Assembly: GCA_024233835.1 (NCBI GenBank)
Contig: JACKPC010000003.1
Location: 466,501 to 530,500 of the forward strand
Source of the DNA: Leptospiraceae bacterium
GTDB lineage: Bacteria; Spirochaetota; Leptospiria; Leptospirales; Leptospiraceae
Direction of reading: 5' to 3'
Length of the DNA: 64,000 nt
The first letter of the stretch is position 1; each line of letters opens with the position of its first letter. The notes under the pieces were generated by a model, which ran no database searches, was not told the origin of the DNA, and was given only the letters and a program-made list of their open reading frames with translations. Position numbers and translations under genes: made by a program. Positions 25,730 through 34,517 of this stretch are shown here, piece after piece.

Positions 25730-26956
25730 ATGGCTATAGAGGAAGGTTATTTTGTTTCGATAGGAGGAGGGAAGAATCAATTACCTCTCATTCAGGCTTG
25801 CCGGCAACTGGGTTTGAAAGTTATAACTATTGATAAGAACCAGGAGGCTCCGGGCTTTAAGTATTCCGAGTTCAAAATTATAGAATCTACTCATGAATAC
25901 AGAAAAATTTATTCCTTACTATCCCGAATACCCTTACATGAACCTATTATTGCTGTGGGCTGCCGTTCTTACGGAAAGGCCAGCCTGAGTGCTGCCTATA
26001 TATCTGAGAAATTAAATTTACCCGGTCTTTCTTATAAATTGGCAAAAGATTTTTTAGATAAAAAAAAGATAAAGGAAAAATTAAAAGGTACTGGTATAAA
26101 ATTACCTCGATCTTATTCTTTAAAATCAAGAGATGGAAGCTTTTCTTTAAATTCAGTGCGTTTTCCCTGCATTATAAAACCCAGAGCTGGAAGCGGCAAA
26201 AAAGGTGTGGTTATAGTGAGGAATAAGAAAGAGCTAAAAGAATACGTTCAGGTTTTTATGACAGATATTGATTCGTTTATCGTTGAGGATTATATTTCAG
26301 GGAAAGAAGTTACTGTAATGGGCTTTTGTTCCGAAAAGCAATTTCATCTAATAGCAGTAATTGATAAATATACAACAACATATTCTCCTTTTTTAGAAAT
26401 ATCTCATAGACTTCCGAGTAGTTTTCCCTTAATGATAGGAGAGTTAAAATACCAAACAGCACTTATGGCGCTACGTCTTGGGATGAAATTTTGTCCGGTG
26501 GTAGCTGAATTCAGGATAAATTCGAGAAATGAAGCCTATTTGATAGAAATAGTCCCTGAAGTCGGAGGAGAATATTTAGCTGAGTATTTACTAAAAGAAC
26601 ATGAAGATTATGATTACTTTCAGGATTATGTTCGTTTGATGCTCGGAAAAAAAATCAAAAGCCGTAATTTGGCTGAGTTATATAAATTATCAAGCATACA
26701 AACCCAACTATGTTTTTTAGCTCCCGATAAACCCGGTAAGTATGAATATATTTCTTCTGAGAAAATAGATGTAACGAAGGATGAAAAGTTATTTTTAGAT
26801 ACAGAACTTCAGGAAAAAGGAAGTATAATTGAAACTTCAAATGGAAATCAGGCCAGATTTAGGGTAATAGGTTTGAAGTCGAATGCGAAGCTAAATGCGG
26901 ATGACTTAGATAAAACAATCAGGGAGAGAGCAAAACTTGAGTATCGAAAACTATAA
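25730..26956 (+). CDS. ATP-grasp ligase of unknown substrate
   Basis: 408 residues with the three-part ATP-grasp layout: a Rossmann-like N-terminal domain starting YFVSIGGGKNQLPLIQACRQLG (like PurK/PurT and CarB-like enzymes), the ATP-binding central domain (CIIKPRAGSGKKGVVIV, FIVEDYISGKEVTVMG) and a metal-binding end motif (AEFRINSRNEAYLIEIVPEVGGEY). It joins a carboxylate to an amine or other nucleophile through an acyl phosphate. It overlaps the next methyltransferase by 20 bp, and a second methyltransferase follows, so the three probably modify one compound. The substrate cannot be told from sequence. Confidence 0.82.
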   Translation: MAIEEGYFVSIGGGKNQLPLIQACRQLGLKVITIDKNQEAPGFKYSEFKIIESTHEYRKIYSLLSRIPLHEPIIAVGCRSYGKASLSAAYISEKLNLPGLSYKLAKDFLDKKKIKEKLKGTGIKLPRSYSLKSRDGSFSLNSVRFPCIIKPRAGSGKKGVVIVRNKKELKEYVQVFMTDIDSFIVEDYISGKEVTVMGFCSEKQFHLIAVIDKYTTTYSPFLEISHRLPSSFPLMIGELKYQTALMALRLGMKFCPVVAEFRINSRNEAYLIEIVPEVGGEYLAEYLLKEHEDYDYFQDYVRLMLGKKIKSRNLAELYKLSSIQTQLCFLAPDKPGKYEYISSEKIDVTKDEKLFLDTELQEKGSIIETSNGNQARFRVIGLKSNAKLNADDLDKTIRERAKLEYRKL

Positions 26957-27569
26957 TACAAAGAAAATATGGAATGAGCATTATACAAGAAACAAGTCCC
27001 GCCTAATTTATCCCGATGAAAATCTGGTCAGGATATTATCAGGGCTTAATATCCAAAGAGGGGACAGGGCCCTTGATTTCGGAGCGGGTTCCGGAAGGCA
27101 TAGCCTTTTAATGATGAATTATGGGTTTAAAGTAAGCGCAATGGACTATGCAAGTAATTCCTTGCGACAGATTCAGGAATTAGAGCCAGAAATAGAAACA
27201 ATACTGGCAGATGGCCTCGAATTACCTTTTAAAGAGGAAGCTTTTTCCTTTCTTCTGAACTGGGGTGTTTTGCATTATAACAGTCGAGAGGATGCAAAAA
27301 AGTTAATTAAAGAGTTTCGCAGAGTTACAAAAAAAGGTTCTTATATCGCAGGAACATTGAGAGCGAATACGGAAACCTATCTCAGGGTAAATGAGGGACT
27401 TACTGAAGTTAAGGACTTGAAAGGAGCTAATGTGGATCTCTATAGCCTTGAAGAACTTAAAGACTTATTATCAGGTTTTGATGATGTAAAACTGGCCTAT
27501 ATGGAAAGAAGTCCGATTGGTAAACTAGAGGAGAGGATCTGTCATTGGATATACCTCGTGAAAAATTAG
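26937..27569 (+). CDS. Class I SAM-dependent methyltransferase
   Basis: 210 residues forming a single Rossmann-like methyltransferase domain of the Methyltransf_11/UbiE-like type. Motif I reads ALDFGAGSGRHSLLM, the acidic residue is in VSAMDYASNSL, and motif IV is SFLLNWGVLHYN. The start overlaps the ATP-grasp gene by 20 bp and the end overlaps the next methyltransferase by 25 bp. The acceptor is unknown; a small molecule made or activated by the ATP-grasp partner is the simplest idea. Confidence 0.85.
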   Translation: MSIENYNTKKIWNEHYTRNKSRLIYPDENLVRILSGLNIQRGDRALDFGAGSGRHSLLMMNYGFKVSAMDYASNSLRQIQELEPEIETILADGLELPFKEEAFSFLLNWGVLHYNSREDAKKLIKEFRRVTKKGSYIAGTLRANTETYLRVNEGLTEVKDLKGANVDLYSLEELKDLLSGFDDVKLAYMERSPIGKLEERICHWIYLVKN

Positions 27570-28426
27570 TTCAGAACTGTCCTATTCAGAAAAAATGTGA
27601 ATGGACATTTAAATATTATTCGACTTTTAATTCTTATAAGCTACCGGTTTTCAGGTGCAATACCTGCGGATTGGAAACAATTCATACCGATGAATCTATA
27701 GAATATGAAAAGCTATATGGTGGCGAATACTATAAGGGTGGCTCGGAGTATACCTATAGGGATGAAAGAGAAACCGAGAAATTTGATGCCTATGTTTGGG
27801 ATGCTCGCATACAAAATATTCAAAAATTTATAAAAACCGGAAACTTTCTGGATGTAGGTTGTTCCTTTGGTGGTTTCTTATCAAGGGCAAAACTTAAGGG
27901 TTTTCAGGTATACGGAGTAGAGGTATCGGAATATTCCGCGGAGTATGCAAAAAAGCGGGGTATTGAAGTTTTTCAGGGGAATTTCCTTAACAGTAATTTT
28001 GAAAAGGAAAGTTTCGATGTAATAACTCTTGTAGAGGTTATTGAGCATCTTGAAAAACCAAAAGAAGTTTTTCAAAAATTATCTGCATACTTAAAACCGG
28101 GAGGGCTTCTATTGATTCAAACTGCAAATTTTGAAGGCAAGCAGGCGATAGAAGAAGGAGCGAATTATCATTATTATTTACCCGGACATTTGTATTACTA
28201 CTCTCTTTCTAACTTGAAAGAAATCTTACGATTGAATGGTTTTAAAAATTTCAAGGAATATTACGGGGTCGATTTTTCTTTATCGGCAAAATTATTAAAA
28301 TCAAGAGGAAGTTTTAAAACCTGGAAGGACTATCTTCGCTGGTTTCGAATATCCTACTATCATTATAGGAGTAGTCTCATAAAGGGTTCTACTTCCAGTA
28401 TGGTCTTATACGCATTTAAAGGATAA
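27545..28426 (+). CDS. SAM-dependent methyltransferase with zinc-ribbon-like N-terminus
   Basis: 293 residues. The N-terminal 45 residues hold two Cys pairs (CPIQKKC and CNTCG) that could bind zinc, as in sugar C-methyltransferase-like enzymes. They are followed by a class I fold with motif I FLDVGCSFGGFLSRAK, the acidic VYGVEVSEYSAEYA and VITLVEVIEHLEKP. Proteins with this design often act on nucleotide-linked sugars or surface-polysaccharide precursors. It overlaps the previous gene by 25 bp and ends 4 bp before the BrkB/propeller gene, so it could belong with the glycan genes downstream. Confidence 0.83.
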   Translation: MDIPREKLVQNCPIQKKCEWTFKYYSTFNSYKLPVFRCNTCGLETIHTDESIEYEKLYGGEYYKGGSEYTYRDERETEKFDAYVWDARIQNIQKFIKTGNFLDVGCSFGGFLSRAKLKGFQVYGVEVSEYSAEYAKKRGIEVFQGNFLNSNFEKESFDVITLVEVIEHLEKPKEVFQKLSAYLKPGGLLLIQTANFEGKQAIEEGANYHYYLPGHLYYYSLSNLKEILRLNGFKNFKEYYGVDFSLSAKLLKSRGSFKTWKDYLRWFRISYYHYRSSLIKGSTSSMVLYAFKG

Positions 28427-28430
28427 TAAA

Positions 28431-30788
28431 ATGGCAAAGGAAGCTTCAAAGAATTTTTTAGCAAAATTTTTAGTGATACCGGAAACAAAGAATTGGCGGT
28501 ATAGACTTGTTGTTACTCTACGAATCATTCTTGTCTCCATGCAGCGCTTTTTGGTTGATGATTGTCTCATGAAAGCTTCAGGGGTATCTTACACAACCAT
28601 TATATCTCTTGTACCCACCTTAACGGTAGGTATGGCTTTAATTACTTTATCCTCCGGTTTTGATACAAAGAAAGAAGAATTTTTTGAGTATATCACTGAT
28701 TACTTTCTCAAGAATAACATACCTATCGATGTAAGTCCTTATTTAAAAACGTTGAATGAGCTGGTAAATTCAGCCACGCAGATAGGAGCTATAGGTTTTA
28801 TTGTATTAATTTTTTCCGCTACTGCCGTCTTACGTACATTTGAAGGAGCTTTCAATCAGATCTGGAGGGTCTCAAGGGCCAGGCCATTTTTTTCTAAAAT
28901 AATCTTCTACTTTTTTATCATGACGATAGGTCCTTTATTGCTGGTTGTTCTCATCGGTTATGCTGTTCGTCTTTCTGATTCATTTCGCGGGGCTCACTAT
29001 CAATATGCCATTATGGATACTGAGAAAAATATCTGGATAAGCGGGGAAAAAGGAACTATAATAAAATTAACAGAGGACGGAAGACAAATTTCAAGTCTTA
29101 ATAATTTTACTATTGACTATGAAAATATTTACTGTATGGGTTTTGATGGAACGAGGCTTGAGTCCTGTGAAGCACCCAGGCTAAAAAATGAGGAATTTTT
29201 CAAATCAGTAAGCCTTAACCGAACTGTGTATACAGTTTCCAGAAAAGGTGTATTACTATATTCTAAAAATCTCGGTTATGATTGGAAAATTCATTTATTC
29301 AATCAAGCAAAGTTTAAGGATTTTCAGGTATTGAATGAAGATGAACTTATTATTTTATATGAAACCGGTGAGTTGATACATTATAATTTAAACGGTGAAG
29401 TAAAGCTGATTAAGCTTGATAAAGCAGAAATTGATACAAGAGAAGATGATAAACCCAATGCGATTATTTTTAAAGACGAGTTAAATGGTTTTATTTTAGG
29501 TCATAACGGCTATTTTTGGAAAACTATCGATGGAGGAAATACATTTCGTTTGAGTAAAATAGGGGATTATGATTTAAACGATATGGCATTTATTGATGAT
29601 AGTTTTTTTATGATAGTAGGAGACAAGGGTCGAATTTATGTAAGCGAAGATGCAGGCGAAACCTGGTCTGACAAATACTCTCATAAGTTATTTAGCTTTA
29701 GAAAAGTATGGAGTACCAAGTTTAAAGAACAATTATATTTATTCTTATTGAATAAACAAGGAGAACTCTTATATTCTAAGGATAAAGGTGAAAACTGGTA
29801 TACTTTTTATAAAGCAGAGAAAGGAAAAGCTAATCATATTATACCTATCAGCTCCAATTCATTACCTCTGGATATAAAAAAGAAATTTAAGATTAAGCGA
29901 AACCAGGAAATAACCTGGGATAATGATAAGATAAAGAAAATTTTCAGTGAAATGGCAGATTTTTTGGTTATCGGTGATTTTGAGATGATGCTAATTACCC
30001 GGATTGAGGTTAACCGTGTTTACTGGAAGTATTACGAAGGAGGTGAGTCTTTCTTTTCCATATATTCTATTATCAATACTATTATACCTCTCGTAGCAAT
30101 CTGGTTATTTTTTGTATTATTATATACTTTAATACCCAGCGTGCGGGTACCATTTGGAGCTGCTTCAAAAGGAGCCTTTGTTACAGGTCTTATTCTTTTA
30201 TTATTTTTCTGGGGGTTTTTGTTTTATGTTAAATCTTTCTCAACTTCAACTATTTTAATATACCAGGCCCTGGCTGCAATACCAATATCTCTTTTATCTA
30301 TATATTCCTTATCTATCATTATCTTATATGGGGCAGAGATAACAGCCTCCATACAATATCGAGAAAGGATACTTCTTTATGGTACTTCTTTTAGTGGTAT
30401 CGAAGAGGAAACAAAAAATTCATTTTATGAATATATGAGAATATTAATGGAACTATACAAACACCATGAAAAGAAACAAAAACCAATGAGTTCCAAACGC
30501 TTACAATCCTTGAGCGGGCTGTCTGAAATGGAGTATGAAAGAATTATTAAGAAATTTGAAGAGAGGGATTTAATTATAACAAATGTAGAAGGAAAACTGA
30601 GTCCGGTTCGTTTTCCGGAGAAAGTTTCCTTATATACAATCTATAAATTGGTAGTTGCTGAATATTTTTATGCTTCAGAAAAAGAGTTAGAAAAATATTC
30701 CATAAATCTAAAGGTAAAGTTGCAGGAGATTGATAATTTAGTAAAATTAGAACTTGAAAAAATAACCTTTTCAAAACTTCTGGAATAG
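28431..30788 (+). CDS. YihY/BrkB membrane protein with inserted beta-propeller
   Basis: 785 residues. The N-terminal part (1-186) is a YihY/BrkB (formerly 'RNase BN') membrane domain, with KASGVSYTTIISLVPTLTVGMAL and ATAVLRTFEGAFNQIWRV. Residues about 188-535 are not membrane: they contain several BNR/Ycf48-like blades (TIDGGNTF, SEDAGETW, SKDKGENW). Membrane helices resume at about 547-640 (IYSIINTIIPLVAIWLFF, IPFGAASKGAFVTG-like region). The C-terminal 130 residues look like a cytoplasmic winged-helix domain. Normal family members are about 300-450 residues, so the propeller is a large insertion into a periplasmic loop. Function is unknown; an envelope sensing or transport role is a guess. 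It lies between methyltransferases and glycan genes. Confidence 0.82.
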   Translation: MAKEASKNFLAKFLVIPETKNWRYRLVVTLRIILVSMQRFLVDDCLMKASGVSYTTIISLVPTLTVGMALITLSSGFDTKKEEFFEYITDYFLKNNIPIDVSPYLKTLNELVNSATQIGAIGFIVLIFSATAVLRTFEGAFNQIWRVSRARPFFSKIIFYFFIMTIGPLLLVVLIGYAVRLSDSFRGAHYQYAIMDTEKNIWISGEKGTIIKLTEDGRQISSLNNFTIDYENIYCMGFDGTRLESCEAPRLKNEEFFKSVSLNRTVYTVSRKGVLLYSKNLGYDWKIHLFNQAKFKDFQVLNEDELIILYETGELIHYNLNGEVKLIKLDKAEIDTREDDKPNAIIFKDELNGFILGHNGYFWKTIDGGNTFRLSKIGDYDLNDMAFIDDSFFMIVGDKGRIYVSEDAGETWSDKYSHKLFSFRKVWSTKFKEQLYLFLLNKQGELLYSKDKGENWYTFYKAEKGKANHIIPISSNSLPLDIKKKFKIKRNQEITWDNDKIKKIFSEMADFLVIGDFEMMLITRIEVNRVYWKYYEGGESFFSIYSIINTIIPLVAIWLFFVLLYTLIPSVRVPFGAASKGAFVTGLILLLFFWGFLFYVKSFSTSTILIYQALAAIPISLLSIYSLSIIILYGAEITASIQYRERILLYGTSFSGIEEETKNSFYEYMRILMELYKHHEKKQKPMSSKRLQSLSGLSEMEYERIIKKFEERDLIITNVEGKLSPVRFPEKVSLYTIYKLVVAEYFYASEKELEKYSINLKVKLQEIDNLVKLELEKITFSKLLE

Positions 30789-30861
30789 ATTTAAGAAGAT
30801 ACAGGTAATCTTTTTTTCTTAGCCCTATAAATAAAGGATAAGACTTTCAAGTTGATTTTTT

Positions 30862-31860
30862 ATGCAAGCAAAACAAATGGAAACGATACTTCTGACCGGG
30901 TGTGCGGGATTTATTGGAATGCATGCCTCTCTGTCACTTTTACAAAGAGGTTATACTGTTCTCGGAATTGATAATTTATGCGATTACTATAGTCCTGAAT
31001 TGAAAAAAAGTCGACTTAAGAAGCTTTCCGAATTTTCAAAATTCAGTTTTTATCAAATTGATATAACAGATTATTCTTCCCTGGAGAGGATTTTTCTTTC
31101 GGAAAAGCCGGATAAAGTGCTGCATCTTGCTGCACAGCCGGGAGTTCGATATAGCTTTGAGAATCCCCAGTCTTATTTTCTTAATAATCAACTCGGCTTT
31201 GGTACGACGATTGAGTTGTCTCAAAAATATGGGATAAAGCATTTTGTATATGCTTCCAGTTCCAGTGTATACGGTTCTATTCAAGAAATCCCTTTTCATG
31301 AAGGACAGGCTATTACCCATCCAATCAGTTTATATGCAGCTACCAAGGTATCTAATGAAATGGTGGCTCATTCTTATAGTTACAATTATAAATTACCGAC
31401 TACAGGTTTACGTTTTTTTACGGTATACGGTCCTTACGGAAGACCGGATATGGCTACTTTTATTTTTACAAAAGCTATCTGTGACGGAAAGCCGATAAAA
31501 CTCTATAACTTTGGTGAGATGAAGCGAGATTTTACCTATATAGATGATATTGTGTCCGCCTTGAGCAATATTATAGAACGAGAGAAAAGTATTTCAGATT
31601 CAATGGATGATAATTTTAAAATTTTTAATATAGGAAATAATAGTCCCGTTAGTTTGAAAAAATTTTTAAGTTTACTTGAAATTTATTTAGGGAAAAAAGC
31701 AATAGTTAGACTAGAACCTTTACAAAATGGGGACATGCTGGAAACCTATGCGGATATCAGTTTAATTCAAAAAGAATATAATTTTAAACCCGAAACTTCG
31801 ATAGAGGAGGGATTAAAGAAATTTGTGGATTGGTATCTTGCATATTATAATTTGGAATAA
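30862..31860 (+). CDS. NAD-dependent nucleotide-sugar epimerase (UDP-glucuronate 4-epimerase type)
   Basis: Extended SDR enzyme of 332 residues. NAD-binding motif LTGCAGFIGMHASLSLLQRG, then the stretch GIDNLCDYYSPELKKSRL that is typical of UDP-glucuronate 4-epimerases (CapI-like), LAAQPGVRYSFENP, catalytic Ser in YASSSSVYG and the YAATK Tyr/Lys pair. It would convert UDP-glucuronate to UDP-galacturonate for surface polysaccharide. It is followed after 9 bp by a sulfotransferase, so the two probably serve the same acidic glycan. The exact sugar is inferred from the DNLCDYY motif. Confidence 0.9.
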   Translation: MQAKQMETILLTGCAGFIGMHASLSLLQRGYTVLGIDNLCDYYSPELKKSRLKKLSEFSKFSFYQIDITDYSSLERIFLSEKPDKVLHLAAQPGVRYSFENPQSYFLNNQLGFGTTIELSQKYGIKHFVYASSSSVYGSIQEIPFHEGQAITHPISLYAATKVSNEMVAHSYSYNYKLPTTGLRFFTVYGPYGRPDMATFIFTKAICDGKPIKLYNFGEMKRDFTYIDDIVSALSNIIEREKSISDSMDDNFKIFNIGNNSPVSLKKFLSLLEIYLGKKAIVRLEPLQNGDMLETYADISLIQKEYNFKPETSIEEGLKKFVDWYLAYYNLE

Positions 31861-31869
31861 TACAAAATC

Positions 31870-32694
31870 ATGATTGATAAAGTTGTTTTTATGTGTGGTG
31901 CCGGTCATTCCGGTTCTACTTTGTTAGGATTAGTTTTAGGAAGTCATAGTCAGGGACATTATCTGGGTGAAGCAAAAAAGTCAAAATATCTATATGATTT
32001 AGATAAACCGGAGAGAAAACGTTATTGTAAAGTTTGTGGTCCTGATTGTAAATTATGGAAACCTTTTCATGAATTAAAAAATTCAGGTCTGAGTTTATAT
32101 CAGAGATTTGATAAAATTGTAGATTCTGGTTTTTTAGTAGATTCCAGCAAGGGTACAGAATGGATTCAGTCCCATATAGATCTTGCTTCAGCTGAAAAAC
32201 GAATTCCATATCTAATATATTTAAAAAGAGATGGAAGAGCTGTTTTAAATTCCAGGATCCGAAAGTATCCTGATATAGAGGCAAAAAATCATATTGAAAA
32301 TTGGTTGGAGCAAATCGAAAAAAGCGACGAATTATACAATAATTTCAAAGGGAAAAAGCAGGTTTTATTATATCATGAGTTGACAGCTGATCCAGCTCTG
32401 GAAGTATCCAAGATTTGTGAATTTTTAGATATTCCTTATGAACCTGGTATGCTAGAATTTTATGAGTACGAGCATCATCCTCTGGGTGGTAATGAAGGAA
32501 CCCAATCCTTATTGAGTTCCGTTAAGGCGAAAGGTGAGTTGGAGACTAAATTATCATCATCCAAGCAATCTTATTTAGAACATCCTCAGGCTATAAAGCA
32601 TGATAGTAAATGGAAAACACAATTAAGCGAAGATGCAAAAAATCTTTTTGATAAAATGGTAGGTACATTAAATACCAGTTTTGAGGAACCTTAA
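31870..32694 (+). CDS. Sulfotransferase family protein
   Basis: 274 residues. The N-terminal PAPS-binding loop reads CGAGHSGSTLLGLVLGSH, and the second PAPS motif is IYLKRDGRAVLNSRI; PYEPGMLEFYEY near the C-terminus is common in bacterial Sulfotransfer_1/3 proteins. It would move sulfate from PAPS to a hydroxyl of a glycan or lipid in the cytoplasm. It is sandwiched between a UDP-sugar epimerase and a glycosyltransferase-sulfotransferase fusion (adjacent, no gap), and APS kinase lies 1.8 kb downstream on the other strand. Confidence 0.85.
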   Translation: MIDKVVFMCGAGHSGSTLLGLVLGSHSQGHYLGEAKKSKYLYDLDKPERKRYCKVCGPDCKLWKPFHELKNSGLSLYQRFDKIVDSGFLVDSSKGTEWIQSHIDLASAEKRIPYLIYLKRDGRAVLNSRIRKYPDIEAKNHIENWLEQIEKSDELYNNFKGKKQVLLYHELTADPALEVSKICEFLDIPYEPGMLEFYEYEHHPLGGNEGTQSLLSSVKAKGELETKLSSSKQSYLEHPQAIKHDSKWKTQLSEDAKNLFDKMVGTLNTSFEEP

Positions 32695-34104
32695 ATGAAG
32701 AAGATAGATCTGGTTTTTCGCTCTGTTGAAGAAAGAACAAGCAAAGTTGCTCTTGAGCTTGCAAAAAAGAATATCAATCCTAATAAAATACACTTTTTCG
32801 AAAATGTTAAACCTTTTTCTCTGGCAGTTGAAAAGTCTCTGCAAATAGACTATGATGCAGATTTTGTTGTGTTTATGGATGCAGATTGTTTGATTCTTGA
32901 GGATATAAGGCCTTATCTGGAAGAGAATGATAGGCCTTTCATTGATTGCTATGTTTTAGATAAATTCAGAGGCCATATTCATTGTGGGGTGCATATAACA
33001 AGGGTTGATCTGGTTCGTGCCATGAAAGCTGTTGAATTATCTAAATACGATGTAAGATATATGTTGAGACCGGAGTCCAGAACTAGACACCTGGCTCTTA
33101 AAGCCAATAATTGGCTTAAACATTTCGAATCATTTCATATCTTACACGATTTCGAACAATACTATAAAGACATATTTTCCAAGTATGTTCTGAGAGAATT
33201 GAGAAGTCGAAAATCTCATAGCAGAGAAGACCTGGCAAAACGCATAGAAGAATGGAAAGCCAATCAGAATGATTTAGATTATAAAGTGGCTCTTGCTGCT
33301 ATTAATTACGCAAGAGAAAATGTGGGAGATGATGCCGATTTTGAATTTACCAAAAACCTAATTGATAACCTAACGGAGATAGGTAAGAAAGAAATCCAAA
33401 AGCTTGGAATAAAAGAAAAAGAAGATTTTTCTTTTAATGATTTGAAAGAACTTGAAAGAATTGAAGGGGTTAAAAAAACAGAAGAAGAAGTTTCTTCGAT
33501 GATTTATATAAATAAATCGATTATGGGTAAAGCCAAGATTTTTGGAATAGGTTTGAGCCGAACAGGAACCAAGAGTTTAACAAAAGCACTTGGAATATTA
33601 GGTTATGATATAGTACATTATCCGAATGATGAAATAACTTTTCAGGAAATTACCGGGAATTTTGATTCTTTGACTATACTACAAACTTATGAAGGGATAA
33701 CAGATATTACAGCGGCAGCCATATATCCTCAATTGGATAAATTATACCCAGGTTCCAAATTTATACTGACAGTTCGCCCCAAGGAAGACTGGCTTAATGC
33801 CATGGAAAGGCACTGGAAAGATAAACCGGTTCATTCTCAGAATGGTTTTAATCATAAGTTAGAGATAAGAAAATTTTTACGTGCCAGTGTTTATGGATGC
33901 TACACCTATAACCGTGATAGACTATCTTTTGCTTATGATAACTATATTTCAAGTGTGAAAGAGTATTTTAAAAACGAACCTGAGAAGTTATTAATATTTG
34001 ATATTTATAATGGAGATGGATTTAAGGAATTATGTAAATTTTTAAATCATCCGGTCCCTGATATTATGTATCCAAAAGTAGATAGTAAATCATCTTTGAA
34101 GTGA
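32695..34104 (+). CDS. Glycosyltransferase-sulfotransferase fusion
   Basis: 469 residues in two domains. Residues 1-170 look like a GT-A glycosyltransferase fold, with the metal motif FMDADCLILED (Asp62-x-Asp64) and HIHCGVHITRVDLVRA. A helical linker (about 180-275) follows. Residues 280-469 are a P-loop sulfotransferase of the Sulfotransfer_4 type (IFGIGLSRTGTKSLTKALG; PAPS 3'-phosphate region FILTVRPKEDWLNAMERHW). The frame is continuous, so it appears a true fusion rather than two miscalled genes. It could add a sugar and sulfate it. It starts immediately after the previous stop codon and is the last plus-strand gene of the set. Confidence 0.8.
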   Translation: MKKIDLVFRSVEERTSKVALELAKKNINPNKIHFFENVKPFSLAVEKSLQIDYDADFVVFMDADCLILEDIRPYLEENDRPFIDCYVLDKFRGHIHCGVHITRVDLVRAMKAVELSKYDVRYMLRPESRTRHLALKANNWLKHFESFHILHDFEQYYKDIFSKYVLRELRSRKSHSREDLAKRIEEWKANQNDLDYKVALAAINYARENVGDDADFEFTKNLIDNLTEIGKKEIQKLGIKEKEDFSFNDLKELERIEGVKKTEEEVSSMIYINKSIMGKAKIFGIGLSRTGTKSLTKALGILGYDIVHYPNDEITFQEITGNFDSLTILQTYEGITDITAAAIYPQLDKLYPGSKFILTVRPKEDWLNAMERHWKDKPVHSQNGFNHKLEIRKFLRASVYGCYTYNRDRLSFAYDNYISSVKEYFKNEPEKLLIFDIYNGDGFKELCKFLNHPVPDIMYPKVDSKSSLK

Positions 34105-34109
34105 GTTAT

Positions 34110-34517
34110 TCAACGATTTTCTCGGTATTTTTCTCGAAAATCTCCATAAAGCCCATCTTTGATTTTGATGGCTTTTACATAACGGACTCCTCCACCTTTT
34201 GGATTTTGGGTATCTCCTTTATACCTCGGTATTAAATGAAAGTGGCAGTGGGCGATTGTTTGTCCGGCTGCTTCACCGGTGTTGGTGCCTATATTATAAC
34301 CATCGGGCTGATATAATACATCAAATTCCTGTTTTACTTTTTGAATAAGAGAAAATATGGCAAGCACTTCCATTTCATTTAATTCAAATATATTTTTTGC
34401 TAAACGTTTTGGTATAACAAGACAATGCCCTTTAGAAACAGGGAATTTATCAGCAACTACAAAGGCAAGTTCGTTTTCGTATAAGATTTCTTTGGAATAA
34501 AAAGGACTATCTTTCAT
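34110..34517 (-). CDS. HIT-family nucleotide hydrolase/transferase
   Basis: 135 residues with the histidine triad HCHFH in GQTIAHCHFHLIPRYKGD and the N-terminal VVADKFPVSKGHCLVIPKR, the usual HIT fold. Family members split dinucleoside polyphosphates or adenylylated compounds through an AMP-His intermediate, and some act on adenosine 5'-phosphosulfate. It begins in the cysC stop codon (TAATG overlap), so translational coupling to APS kinase suggests a task in APS/PAPS turnover. That link is inferred; many HIT genes are simply housekeeping. Confidence 0.9.
   Translation of the reverse strand: MKDSPFYSKEILYENELAFVVADKFPVSKGHCLVIPKRLAKNIFELNEMEVLAIFSLIQKVKQEFDVLYQPDGYNIGTNTGEAAGQTIAHCHFHLIPRYKGDTQNPKGGGVRYVKAIKIKDGLYGDFREKYRENR

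Noticed and set aside
28990..30070. A separate beta-propeller gene inserted between two membrane genes
   Set aside because: One uninterrupted frame runs through both halves, with no stop or good start at the junctions.
32695..34104. Two separate genes (glycosyltransferase and sulfotransferase)
   Set aside because: The linker has no stop, and no start codon with a ribosome site is apparent before the second domain, so a fusion is the simpler reading.
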